Origin: UBA4722 sp041690995
GTDB lineage: Bacteria > Pseudomonadota > Gammaproteobacteria > DSM-16500
Length of the DNA stretch: 15,074 nt
Direction of reading: 5' to 3'
NCBI GenBank assembly: GCA_041690995.1
Contig: JBEPVM010000043.1
Coordinates: 1 to 15,074, forward strand
The notes below the pieces were generated by a model. That model was not told the origin of the DNA, did not search any database, and saw only the letters and a program-made list of their open reading frames with translations. Below are positions 1-8,515 of the stretch, piece after piece. Within the stretch, counting starts at the first letter, position 1. Every line of letters starts with the position of its first letter. Both the position numbers and the translations under genes were made by a program.

Positions 1-2813
1 GTATAAGCAGCATCTGTTAATGTTGCAAAGGCTCCCACAGCGACAGTCGCTAGAATGATCGCAGCGATAGCGCCGCCTGTCGTCAGAGACGCTATAGTTG
101 TTGATATAGCAATCAGAGCCCACATCAATAGGCGACTTTGTTGTTCTGCTTTTTTCCACGGTCTCCAGGAGAGTAGGTTAGTAAAGCCTCCCAGAATGTT
201 GCTGACTGTCGAAGCAATTGTCCATGCCATCCAAAGTGCAAAAAGCCCTTCAGTTACCGTACTCGGCCAGGGGGCAGGAAGAGGGCGGTTTTCTAAATAT
301 TTATCGACCAATCTAGGGTCAAAAACAATTAATCCTATACATAAATCGCGAATGTGTGCCTCTACCGATGATTCTTCTTCTGTCTGTTCTAGTTTTGGGA
401 GTTGGTTAAGACGCGTTTTGATTTTTGTAGCAATTTCAGAAAGACTATTGCCATTATTGATATACTGAGTGACTAATGCTCGTGCGGAATCTAAATTTTC
501 TTCAGAAGAGATTGACCCTTGGTAGTTTTCAAAAAACCGAGGGAATGCTTTTAATAATAGATCAGATTCTTCCTGATTATTTTCTGCCAAAGCATCTATT
601 GCAATTTTTAACTCTACAAAAGTGAGTCCTTGTTGTCCTGCGCATTCTATTATCTGGCCTAGGCAAGTTCTTGGAACAGGCGCTTCCGGCACGTCAAGCA
701 GTTCCCTGTTTTCAAGAACATTCGCCTGGCTCCACAAGCGTTTCCACCAATGCCGCGCGGATTGAATGACAGGTTGCGCTGCATTAGTGATAGCGTCTAT
801 AGCGTTTGCTGGTCTATCTTTCTTAGAAGTATTCACAGAAAGATGCTTCACTATCTCAGGATCTTTTAATATCAATCGAATGGCTGTGATACCTGCCTCT
901 CTCGAAGCGTCAGCAGGACTATTTTTAATATCGTATCTGACAAGAGGGTAGAGTTTTTCTATAGTGTACGGATCGTCTGGTTGATGGTGATAAACACCCC
1001 GCTTTACTAAACGATGGCGATAACTTCTACCCATGATGAATTCATATCCTCGTTGATTGACTTTTGCGAGCAGATTTTTTTGTTGATAAAGCACTCCTCC
1101 TTCTTCGAGTTCTTGTAATAAATTCCATGCCATTTTTCTTTTAAGAGGCGTTTCAGGATTGCTTTGCAAGAACGCAATCGTTAATTTTATTGTCGCATTA
1201 CAACAGGATAACAGTAGCCCTAATTCAGACTGACCTATTGCATCTCTACATGCATTCGCATCTTCCATGCCAGAACACAATGCGTTCACTCTTGCTTCAA
1301 AATGTAAAAAATTAAATGGATCACCTCCAAGAATTTTTTTACCTTCTTCCCAAGATTGAACTTGGTTAATCCAGGCGATTCTAACCCGTTTATCGAGATC
1401 TTTTATTTGATCATTCGACAGAGCAATAATATTCAGATTTTTTACGTATTTTTTTAATTCCTCATCAGTAAGATTAAAATACAATACTATTCCGTAAAGA
1501 ACAGGTTGAGACTCGGGATTTTTTTGCAAAGTGTTTTCAAACTGTTCTTTCGTCCAGTGTTGAAATAATTCTCTTAATTCACTGTTATTATATTTTTTGG
1601 AATTAATTTGTTGCAGAATGGCAGCATATTTTTCTGGATGCTCGCTGTTTAACAACCAGATGAGAGTATTTGCGTTCTTCAATAATGCAAAAGCCATTGC
1701 GTCACGGTGTTCTTTTGATAATTCAGAGTTTTCAAAAATAGCATAGAGTTTAGAAAAGTCTGCTGCATTATCTGCGGCATACGTATTCACAAGATCATTC
1801 ACAGCTTGACGATCTGGAGAGGGTATTTCTTTAAAATGGCGCTCTAATAAGTAGAGCGTAAAAAATGGTTTTGCTTTGGGATGGGGATTAATGTTAAGCA
1901 GGGTGCTTGCTGTTTTTAATCCTAAAATAGTAATCAAAGGTTTGATCATCTCTGGTATAGATTCTTCTAATTTTTCTTCTGGTGCTTTATCAAATAAAAT
2001 ATTTGTTATAGTTTGAACCATTTCAGTGAGCCTGGCTTTATTCACTGTAATAGTGTCAACAGTACCGTCTATTTGATAGGTGCTAACACGAAGGTCATCG
2101 GGCACTCGGTTGTTGAGGTCATGCTGATCGGCTTGAAGTTTTTTAGCTTTTTCAAGTTGATCAGTGATTTCTTTCAGGGTTTGAGAAAATAGAGGCAAAT
2201 AGGCTGTTAATTGAAGTGGTTTACCGCTAGATATCAGTTCGGGGTAGGACGCGGTTGTTGCATTGTAAAGCGCGTTTGTAGCATCTTTCTGATAGGTGTC
2301 TAAGAGTGTCGTATTGATTGTTGTACGAGAGATTTTTCCTAGCTGACTGATGATAGCTATCGTTCTGACATAACCTTTTGGTGTGCCATATTTGTGGGTG
2401 AAGTGACATAACTCTTGAGTTGCCGTGCTTATTTTTTGTTGGAGTTGTGCATATTTTTCTGTTTCTGGGATATTGTCATTGCGTAGATATTTCTTCGCGC
2501 GGGTATAGATACTGAGAAGAGCGACTATTTTGCGCGCATCCGCTTCGTTAATTTCATCATCCAAAAGAGTGGGACGTTTTATTTTTTGTATTTCTAGGAC
2601 TTTCGCGTTGTAGTCATTCGCTTTTTTGGGATGGATCGATTCAAAAAATGCTATATCTTCCTGGGCGCGAATGAAAAGGATTTTAAGCATTTCGGCCTTG
2701 GTGGGTTCTATGATTCTATATTGGTTATCCAGCCTAAGCGTAATATATCTTTCTGCTTCCTGTTGAATGGCCTCGATTTCTTGTTTTCTAGGGTTTTTTT
2801 CTCGGGTATTCAT
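1..2813 (-). CDS. Large unrecognised protein, paralogue of the neighbouring 1647-residue gene; 3' end beyond the left edge
   Basis: Reading minus from the ATG at 2813 gives 937 uninterrupted codons to the window edge, so the gene is partial. The start is supported by AAGGAG at 2820-2825, six bases upstream, and by alignment with the start of the gene at 8300 (both begin Met-Asn, followed by a QE(I/V)EAI segment). No signal peptide is seen. The first 450 or so residues closely resemble the N-terminus of the neighbour, sharing segments such as RDAMAFALLK, ELRELFQHW and QKNPESQP. After about residue 452 the match shifts to the neighbour's second repeat module (e.g. LDKRVRIA). Hydrophobic stretches lie near residues 851-875 and 894-937, the latter glycine/alanine-rich and cut by the edge. 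I do not recognise the family. It is predicted to be mostly helical. A secreted effector or membrane-associated role is possible but not shown by any motif. Confidence 0.85.
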   Translation of the reverse strand, partial: MNTREKNPRKQEIEAIQQEAERYITLRLDNQYRIIEPTKAEMLKILFIRAQEDIAFFESIHPKKANDYNAKVLEIQKIKRPTLLDDEINEADARKIVALLSIYTRAKKYLRNDNIPETEKYAQLQQKISTATQELCHFTHKYGTPKGYVRTIAIISQLGKISRTTINTTLLDTYQKDATNALYNATTASYPELISSGKPLQLTAYLPLFSQTLKEITDQLEKAKKLQADQHDLNNRVPDDLRVSTYQIDGTVDTITVNKARLTEMVQTITNILFDKAPEEKLEESIPEMIKPLITILGLKTASTLLNINPHPKAKPFFTLYLLERHFKEIPSPDRQAVNDLVNTYAADNAADFSKLYAIFENSELSKEHRDAMAFALLKNANTLIWLLNSEHPEKYAAILQQINSKKYNNSELRELFQHWTKEQFENTLQKNPESQPVLYGIVLYFNLTDEELKKYVKNLNIIALSNDQIKDLDKRVRIAWINQVQSWEEGKKILGGDPFNFLHFEARVNALCSGMEDANACRDAIGQSELGLLLSCCNATIKLTIAFLQSNPETPLKRKMAWNLLQELEEGGVLYQQKNLLAKVNQRGYEFIMGRSYRHRLVKRGVYHHQPDDPYTIEKLYPLVRYDIKNSPADASREAGITAIRLILKDPEIVKHLSVNTSKKDRPANAIDAITNAAQPVIQSARHWWKRLWSQANVLENRELLDVPEAPVPRTCLGQIIECAGQQGLTFVELKIAIDALAENNQEESDLLLKAFPRFFENYQGSISSEENLDSARALVTQYINNGNSLSEIATKIKTRLNQLPKLEQTEEESSVEAHIRDLCIGLIVFDPRLVDKYLENRPLPAPWPSTVTEGLFALWMAWTIASTVSNILGGFTNLLSWRPWKKAEQQSRLLMWALIAISTTIASLTTGGAIAAIILATVAVGAFATLTDAAY

Positions 2814-2819
2814 GTTGAT

Positions 2820-2825
2820 CTCCTT
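2820..2825 (-). promoter_or_regulatory. Ribosome binding site of the left-edge gene
   Basis: AAGGAG on the minus strand lies six bases before the ATG at 2813. It fixes the start of a gene whose stop codon is outside the window. Confidence 0.75.
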
Positions 2826-2849
2826 GAGTTGATTTCTTCTATGGTTTCT

Positions 2850-2868
2850 TGGGTTATATAATTTAAGT
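2850..2868 (-). promoter_or_regulatory. Upstream motif shared by the two large paralogues (copy 1)
   Basis: On the minus strand this 19-base stretch reads ACTTAAATTATATAACCCA. It agrees at 16 of 19 positions with 8325-8343 upstream of the other large gene, while the bases between motif and ribosome binding site differ. The AT-rich core (TTATAT or TATATA) could be a -10 box; no convincing -35 box is visible. It partly overlaps the outer end of the inverted-repeat element. A shared promoter or regulator site is an inference. Confidence 0.4.
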
Positions 2869-2869
2869 T

Positions 2870-2935
2870 AAGAAAAAAATTAAAAAATGCTGTTGGCTCA
2901 TCAGGTCGGAGACCTGAGAGCGCGGAGCGCATAGC
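2870..2935 (+). repeat. Left arm of the inverted-repeat element
   Basis: 66 bases, perfectly complementary to 3099-3164. Contains two adjacent mini-hairpins with GGA loops, TCAGGTC-GGA-GACCTGA at 2901-2917 and GCGC-GGA-GCGC at 2920-2930. Confidence 0.85.
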
Positions 2936-3060
2936 CTTGGCTAAGACGCCGTTTTTTGGCATCGCAAGCCAAGGTAAGAAACACCCTATAACCAAGCGCT
3001 GAAAGCGCGAAAGTTGTCTTTCCGCCCTTACAGGGCTTGTATGAAATTTTTAATTTTACC

Positions 3061-3097
3061 CAGGGTTGCAGGCGCAAAAAACGCGCCTTTAACCCTG
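3061..3097. repeat. Internal hairpin of the inverted-repeat element
   Basis: CAGGGTT (3061-3067) pairs with AACCCTG (3091-3097), and GGCGC (3071-3075) pairs with GCGCC (3083-3087). It is the most stable-looking of the hairpins in the spacer. Confidence 0.6.
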
Positions 3098-3098
3098 A

Positions 3099-3164
3099 GC
3101 TATGCGCTCCGCGCTCTCAGGTCTCCGACCTGATGAGCCAACAGCATTTTTTAATTTTTTTCTT
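3099..3164 (-). repeat. Right arm of the inverted-repeat element
   Basis: Exact reverse complement of 2870-2935. It ends in a T-rich tract (3147-3165) on the plus strand, so a plus-strand transcript would form a long stem followed by U-rich sequence. Confidence 0.85.
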
Positions 3165-3171
3165 TACTTAA

Positions 3172-3356
3172 TGACAGTGGGGATAGAGAGAGGAGCTAAA
3201 TAATAAAATAGCTTTATTGCTGATAGCATTGTATAAGGCTATTGCTTTTTGGTGTGTGGGATAGGGATGAAGGTGTAAGGAGCAATTGAAAATCTGATTT
3301 ATCACTAGAAGAGAGTGAGTAATTTAAAGTGAATTAATCTGCTCGTCAATATTTTT
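3172..3356. other. Noncoding gap downstream of the 1647-residue gene
   Basis: No credible gene is seen. The stretch is purine-rich on the plus strand, with a loose AATAGC/GCTATT pairing around 3207-3245. On the minus strand this could form a weak stem after the large gene, but it lacks a clean U-tract, so I do not call a terminator. Confidence 0.4.
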
Positions 3357-6300
3357 TTATATTTTTGAGTTTGGCTTCTTTGACATGAGTTCTGATTTTG
3401 GTGAAGAGCCAGGTGCTGTATGTGTTCCTGTTCGTTTTTTCCCCATTTGGTTATATGGAGGTTGAGCAGGAACATGCTTGCTTGTGTCAAACTGTTGTTC
3501 TGGTTTTTTTTGATGTTGTGAGTCAAGTGGTATCTGCATTCCTATAGATGCAATTGATGATCTTCGGGATCTGGGAGCTTCAGAGGAGGCTGCTTTTTTA
3601 GCAGTAGATGATCTTCTTTGTAGCTCTGGATGTTCTTCTTCTTTCCCATCTAGTTCTACTATTGATGGCTGATTATCTTTTGGAGCCTGTAGTTCTCTTA
3701 ATAGCGCTTTCTCGACTTGTTTATGTACTAGACGAGTTAACCATGCAGGTTTACACCAGTCATTACGAAAACCAAATAATAGTAGCGGTGAAAATATAAT
3801 CGATAATATAGTTTTAGGGATATCGCCAATAGCGTTGACGATTTTTTCAGATGTTGTGCGGGCATTAAATTGGTATGCTTTTTGAATACCCAAAGCTAAC
3901 TTTAGTACGTCTCGGTTAATAAGACGATCGTTTACGTCAATCGCAAAACTATTATCAGCAGCATGACCTAAGGTTTTAGCGAAATTAATTTTTATGTCTT
4001 CATTAGCGGGATCAAGTATCATGTTTTTGAAATTTTCAATATCCTGCTCTGATTGAATACTTCGCAAGAAGCCATTTATAAAATCATGATCAGCTGCTGA
4101 TTCCGGAGTTGTATCGTAGCCAAAGAATTTTTTGGTTCCAGCCCATCTATTTGAGAAGAACCCGCCGGCTGTTGATAGACCAGCACGACCAATGACAGCC
4201 ACTAAGCCTGCTGTGACCGAGCCTACTATGGCAAGAACCGCAAAGGCAGCTATGGCGCTGCCTAAGCCTAATCCGACAGCGACTGTTGTAGCACCCCCTG
4301 CAAGGATTTTTACAATATCTAATATCTTGCTGGTAGCCGATTGTTCTCCCCTGAGTATCCTAACTTGAACATTAAAAAACCCCCCGACTTTGCTTACAAA
4401 ATACGCGGCAACCCCGACAATAAATCCAACCGTAGCCCCATAGAAAAAAGTCCTTAAATAAGTGACTACAAGCGATTCTCTGGGTTTCTTATCTTTATTC
4501 CGAGCGATGTAACCCGCGAATAGTTTAGGGTCTTGGAAACTAATCATTCCAAGGAATTCTCTTCTTTTTGTATTGACCTCTTTTTCGGCTTCAATATTTA
4601 AGCGACTTGTCAGTGCTTTGATAATGGGATCATTTTCATAAGTTTCTTCTGGAGTGTCCATGTCCTTAATGGGATTATTAATACGATATAATTGGTATAA
4701 CTCAAAAAGCGCTTTTGTATCTTCAGGCTCAAATTTATTTGTGTGTTCAAGGAAAACAGGAAAGGCATTTAGTAAAGCATTGCTTGGAGCCTGTTCAGGG
4801 TTTCCTTCCTGCGATGCTTGGGATTGCTTGATAGCAGCGAGCAGTATATTGGCAGATACGCCTTGCTCCCCCGCTTTTTCCAGATAAATCACTAAGCAAT
4901 TTTTATGCGGGGGTTTGTTGCTTTTTTTTGTAGCAATAAGATTGATAATGTCAGGGTAATTGGTTAAAACAAATTCACGTGCTTTACGTTCTGCGTATCG
5001 CGCGAATTTTTTAGGGTTTATTTCAAGGTCTCGCTCTACCAAGCGATTTTTTGTGAATGGATACGCGTCATCGTCACCTGCAAGGTAAAAATTTTCCTTG
5101 ACTAATTGATGTCGCAAGTTAAATATCCATTTTGCTTGCCATTCGCTTTCAAGATCATGATGTAACTGTTTTTCAAGTGTTTCGCGTAAAAAGCCTGTAT
5201 CCAGCGTTTCTAATAATTGCCGGCCAATCGCTTGCTTGTGATTTTTAATGATTAATTCTGTCACAGTATTAGGGTGTTTTTTGAAAGAAGCAATTAAACC
5301 ATATTCAGAATCTTTAAGTTCCTCAACATCCGCTTCATTAAAATCGTGTACCAGGCTGTCAATCCGAGTACGAAGAATATTTTCGTTTTCCCCAAGTTTT
5401 TCCCAACTGTCTAAATGGTTTAAATAAGCTATTCTAACTCGTTTATCGAGAAGCTTTATTTCGTCATCTGCCAGAGCAATAATATCCAGCTCTTTGACAT
5501 ATTTTTTTAATTCTATATCGGGGAGCGCCTTGACTACTTCATCATTTAGCAACATGCCATAACGAATGAATAGATGAGAGGGATGAGGATGATTAATAGC
5601 TAATGCTTTTTCAAAATCCTCTTTTGTCCATGATACAAATAATGTCTTTACATCATATTCTTTAGGGTGCTTGATGAAATTGTTGTTAATAGTATCCAGA
5701 ATTCTATTGTATTCATTGACATGATTCCCATTCAACAAGCAACGCATTATAGATATGTTTTTAATAAAAGCGGCTGTAAGGAATAGGGAAAATTCTTCTT
5801 TTTCAAGATGCTCCTGAGATCCCTTCTGTTCTGGAAAAATATTATCAATTTCAGCAAAAATAGCATAAAGGTCGTTGAAATCCTTTATATCTACTATAGG
5901 AGAACTTCCAACATAGATATTTATCAATTGTTTAATGAGTTTAAGATCAGGTTTTTGTGATGTTTCAATATGGTTCTTCAATAAAGAGAGAGAAGATGAT
6001 TTTTTTATTTCAGGATTAGGATGATTTTCTAATAAATTGATAAAAAATCCCAATTCTGTAATATGAATGAGGCGTTTAATATTCTCCATGGAGTGATCTA
6101 GCAATAAAGAGTCTGTTAAATGTTGAATAAGATTATTGAGCTTATCGCTGTCTGGATCAGGTGCTCTAGCTTCTATTCTTCCTGCATGCATAACAGGTTG
6201 TGAAGGATTTTCCATAATTGTAATGAGCTTTTCCAAAGAATCTAATTTCTGTTCCACAGTTTGAGTGTCTATGACTGAATGGAGTATCTTTTCTGCAGCG

Positions 6301-8300
6301 TTCTCTTTTATAAGGTAACCCTTGAGCAGTATTTTATCTTGAGAACACATTCCACCTAGCAATAAGTTAATTTCTAAGGAGTTGACTCCTTCTTCTGAGC
6401 AGCGAGGGGCGAGTTTCTCGACAAGAGGGTAATAGCTATAGCCTATTTGTGGATGTGCAGCACGATAATGAATATTATATAACTGAGATATTTCAAGGAG
6501 TGCTGCTCTATCAGCCGCCTCAAATTTTGAAGTGTGTTCAAGAAAAGCAGGAAAATTTTCCAGTAGAGCGTTATAAGCACGTTTTTCATCCGTGTTGTCT
6601 TTAGCTTCCTGGAATTTTTTAATAGCATCTAGTAAGGTACGTGCAGAAACATCTGCTTGTCCTAATTCTTTTAAATAAGCTGCTAGATCTGTTTTCCCTA
6701 TAACCAGAAATCCACGGCTACTCTGAAGTTCGTTGATGATTCTGGGATGGTTTAGAGGTTCAGCCCCATGCTTTTTCATGAGCGTCACTACCAATGCAGG
6801 ATGTTTGTGAAAGACGGCGATTAAACCCATTGGAGAATCTTTGAGTTCCCTAACGTCTGCTTCATCAAAATCACTCGTTAATTCTTTGAGACGGGCTTGG
6901 ACAATATCTTCGCTTTCTCCAAGTGATTTCCAGTCTTTTAAATTCCTTAAATAAGCTATTCTCTTTTCTTTATCTAATAATCGTATTTTTTCGGCAGGTA
7001 GATAAGAGATGTCAAGTTTTGTATAAGACTCATCAGTGAGATTAAAACGCAATAACATCCCATACAGAAGAGGTTGAGATTCAGGATTTTTTTGCAAGGC
7101 TTCTTCAAACTGTTCTTTCTTCCAGTGCTGAAATAATTCTCTTAATTCCTCATCATTATATTTTTTAGGATTAATTTGTTGTATGACTTTGGCATACTTT
7201 TCTTCCTGCTCGCCCTTCAATAACCAGTCAAGTGTGTTTGTACTTTTCAATAATGCAAAGGCCATCGCGTCACGGTGTTTTTCTGATAATTGTTTTTCAA
7301 AAATAGCATAGAGTTTAGAAAGATCTTCTGAATTATCGGCAGCATACGTATTCACAAGGCCATTCACAGTTGCACGATCAGGATTTTGTGTTTCTTGAAA
7401 ATGGCGGTCTAATAAGTAGAGTGTAAAAAATAATTTTGCTTTTGGGTGAGGATCAGCATCAAGCAGACCGCTTGCTGCTTTTACCCCTAAAATAGCAATC
7501 AGAGGTTTGATAATGTTCTCTATAGATTCTTTTTCTGACATTTGATCAAATAAATTTTTTGTTATAGCTTGAACCATTTGAGTGAGTTTTACCTTATTTG
7601 CTTTAATGGTGTCAACGGTACGGTCTATTTTAAAGGTGCTAACATGATGTTTAGGGTCCCCTTTTCTATTCAAGCCATGTTGATGAGTTTTAAGGGCTTC
7701 AGTCTTTTCAAGTTGCTTCACCATTTCTATGAGGTTTTGAGCAAAGAGGGGTAAAGAGGTTATGAGTTCTTGTGTAGGAGCATCTTCACGCATGAGATCA
7801 CCATACGATGCTTTTGTTATCTGAAAAAGTTTTTCGACAGCATCGTCTTGATAGGCGTCTAGTAATATTGAATTGATTCTTGGCTGAGGGGTTTTACCTA
7901 ACTGATAGATGATAGCGATGATTTTAACATAACCTGCTGGGTTGTTATATTTGTCGGGAGGTTGACATAAATCATCGGTAGCTTTACTTATATTTTCTTG
8001 AAGTTTTGCATATTTTTCTTCTTGGCCATTGTCAGCACCGAGTAGATATTCATTTGCCGCCGTATAGATACTGAGAAGAGCAGCTATTTTGCGTGCATCG
8101 GGTGTATTGATCTCATTAAATATTAATCCTGGGATCTCAATTTTTTCTTGGATTATTGCTCCCATCTTTTCGTAGGGCAAGGCACCTTGAAATAGGTGTA
8201 CGGCTTCAGTGAAATTATGATCCAGGTTGCCTACTCTTAACCTAATATATCTTTCTGCTTCAGCTTTAATTGCCTCTACTTCTTGTCTTCTGGCATTCAT
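3357..8300 (-). CDS. Giant unrecognised protein (1647 aa) with internally duplicated module and hydrophobic glycine-rich C-terminal region
   Basis: I place the start at ATG 8300, with GAGGAG at 8309-8314 eight bases upstream; the paralogue begins the same way. A longer reading from TTG at 8318 would start upstream of this site and is rejected. There is no signal peptide. Residues 1 to about 320 are helical and shared with the left-edge gene. A module around 325-680 is repeated around 805-1265: compare LYAIF, (D/N)EADV(R/E)ELKD and FLEHT(S/N)KFE in both. Hydrophobic segments follow at about 1281-1304 and 1331-1372 (very Gly/Ala-rich, GxxxG-like spacing), with a shorter one near 1496-1511. The last 110 or so residues are polar, rich in Ser, Lys, Arg, Pro and Gln, and probably disordered. 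No catalytic motif was recognised. A translocated effector or membrane-inserted solenoid protein is my inference; the family is unknown to me. Confidence 0.9.
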   Translation of the reverse strand: MNARRQEVEAIKAEAERYIRLRVGNLDHNFTEAVHLFQGALPYEKMGAIIQEKIEIPGLIFNEINTPDARKIAALLSIYTAANEYLLGADNGQEEKYAKLQENISKATDDLCQPPDKYNNPAGYVKIIAIIYQLGKTPQPRINSILLDAYQDDAVEKLFQITKASYGDLMREDAPTQELITSLPLFAQNLIEMVKQLEKTEALKTHQHGLNRKGDPKHHVSTFKIDRTVDTIKANKVKLTQMVQAITKNLFDQMSEKESIENIIKPLIAILGVKAASGLLDADPHPKAKLFFTLYLLDRHFQETQNPDRATVNGLVNTYAADNSEDLSKLYAIFEKQLSEKHRDAMAFALLKSTNTLDWLLKGEQEEKYAKVIQQINPKKYNDEELRELFQHWKKEQFEEALQKNPESQPLLYGMLLRFNLTDESYTKLDISYLPAEKIRLLDKEKRIAYLRNLKDWKSLGESEDIVQARLKELTSDFDEADVRELKDSPMGLIAVFHKHPALVVTLMKKHGAEPLNHPRIINELQSSRGFLVIGKTDLAAYLKELGQADVSARTLLDAIKKFQEAKDNTDEKRAYNALLENFPAFLEHTSKFEAADRAALLEISQLYNIHYRAAHPQIGYSYYPLVEKLAPRCSEEGVNSLEINLLLGGMCSQDKILLKGYLIKENAAEKILHSVIDTQTVEQKLDSLEKLITIMENPSQPVMHAGRIEARAPDPDSDKLNNLIQHLTDSLLLDHSMENIKRLIHITELGFFINLLENHPNPEIKKSSSLSLLKNHIETSQKPDLKLIKQLINIYVGSSPIVDIKDFNDLYAIFAEIDNIFPEQKGSQEHLEKEEFSLFLTAAFIKNISIMRCLLNGNHVNEYNRILDTINNNFIKHPKEYDVKTLFVSWTKEDFEKALAINHPHPSHLFIRYGMLLNDEVVKALPDIELKKYVKELDIIALADDEIKLLDKRVRIAYLNHLDSWEKLGENENILRTRIDSLVHDFNEADVEELKDSEYGLIASFKKHPNTVTELIIKNHKQAIGRQLLETLDTGFLRETLEKQLHHDLESEWQAKWIFNLRHQLVKENFYLAGDDDAYPFTKNRLVERDLEINPKKFARYAERKAREFVLTNYPDIINLIATKKSNKPPHKNCLVIYLEKAGEQGVSANILLAAIKQSQASQEGNPEQAPSNALLNAFPVFLEHTNKFEPEDTKALFELYQLYRINNPIKDMDTPEETYENDPIIKALTSRLNIEAEKEVNTKRREFLGMISFQDPKLFAGYIARNKDKKPRESLVVTYLRTFFYGATVGFIVGVAAYFVSKVGGFFNVQVRILRGEQSATSKILDIVKILAGGATTVAVGLGLGSAIAAFAVLAIVGSVTAGLVAVIGRAGLSTAGGFFSNRWAGTKKFFGYDTTPESAADHDFINGFLRSIQSEQDIENFKNMILDPANEDIKINFAKTLGHAADNSFAIDVNDRLINRDVLKLALGIQKAYQFNARTTSEKIVNAIGDIPKTILSIIFSPLLLFGFRNDWCKPAWLTRLVHKQVEKALLRELQAPKDNQPSIVELDGKEEEHPELQRRSSTAKKAASSEAPRSRRSSIASIGMQIPLDSQHQKKPEQQFDTSKHVPAQPPYNQMGKKRTGTHTAPGSSPKSELMSKKPNSKI

Positions 8301-8308
8301 ATTGATAT

Positions 8309-8314
8309 CTCCTC
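8309..8314 (-). promoter_or_regulatory. Ribosome binding site that decides the start of the 1647-residue gene
   Basis: GAGGAG on the minus strand is eight bases before the ATG at 8300. The alternative TTG at 8316-8318 lies upstream of it and so cannot use it. Confidence 0.8.
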
Positions 8315-8324
8315 TCAATTTTGC

Positions 8325-8343
8325 TGAGTTGTATAATTTGAGT
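8325..8343 (-). promoter_or_regulatory. Upstream motif shared by the two large paralogues (copy 2)
   Basis: The minus strand reads ACTCAAATTATACAACTCA, matching 16 of 19 positions of the motif at 2850-2868. A TATACT sits next to it, and AGTAT/ATACT (8341-8358) forms a small dyad just upstream. It is a promoter candidate without a clear -35 box. Confidence 0.4.
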
Positions 8344-8465
8344 ATAGAGGGTAATACTATTTTTGCATGGAGGAGGACGAAATAGGTTTTTAAATAAAAT
8401 AGTTTTATGTATTATAGGGTTACGTAGAGTTATTGCTTTTTTTACGTCTATCTTTATCAATATAC

Positions 8466-8494
8466 TTGATTGTCACTCATTGTTTGTATATAAC
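8466..8494 (+). promoter_or_regulatory. Sigma70-type promoter of tRNA-Leu
   Basis: TTGATT (8466-8471) and TATAAC (8489-8494) are separated by exactly 17 bases. Transcription would begin about 15 bases before the tRNA at 8516, giving a short 5' leader. Confidence 0.65.
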
Positions 8495-8515
8495 GCTAAG
8501 ACTCATGCAAATCTT

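Larger units (their letters stand above)
2863..3171. repeat. Long inverted-repeat element (MITE-like), 66-bp perfect arms
   Basis: Positions 2870-2935 are the exact reverse complement of 3099-3164. Allowing one mismatch, the match extends outward to 2863 and 3171, with further scattered pairing inward. The spacer of about 163 bp is itself full of small hairpins: GCGCT/AGCGC at 2996-3008, GCCCT/AGGGC at 3024-3036, and CAGGGTT/AACCCTG at 3061-3097 with an inner GGCGC/GCGCC stem. Each arm also carries TCAGGTC-GGA-GACCTGA. There is no credible protein-coding gene and no transposase. The arms are more GC-rich than the surroundings apart from their A/T-rich ends. No clear target-site duplication was found. 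It may be a non-autonomous mobile element, a structured RNA, or a strong bidirectional stem between the two large genes. Confidence 0.85.

Noticed and set aside
55..468. 137-codon plus-strand open frame at the left edge
   Set aside because: It is antisense to a continuous 937-codon minus-strand frame with a good start, ribosome binding site and a paralogue.
2810..2995. 61-codon minus-strand open frame over the inverted-repeat arm
   Set aside because: It overlaps the repeat arm and the upstream region of the left gene, has no ribosome binding site and resembles nothing.
2863..3171. CRISPR array or IS element
   Set aside because: There is one inverted pair rather than regularly spaced direct repeats, and no transposase reading frame.
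8301..8318. Six-codon N-terminal extension of the giant gene starting at TTG 8318
   Set aside because: The extension contains the ribosome binding site of ATG 8300, and the paralogue starts at the equivalent ATG.
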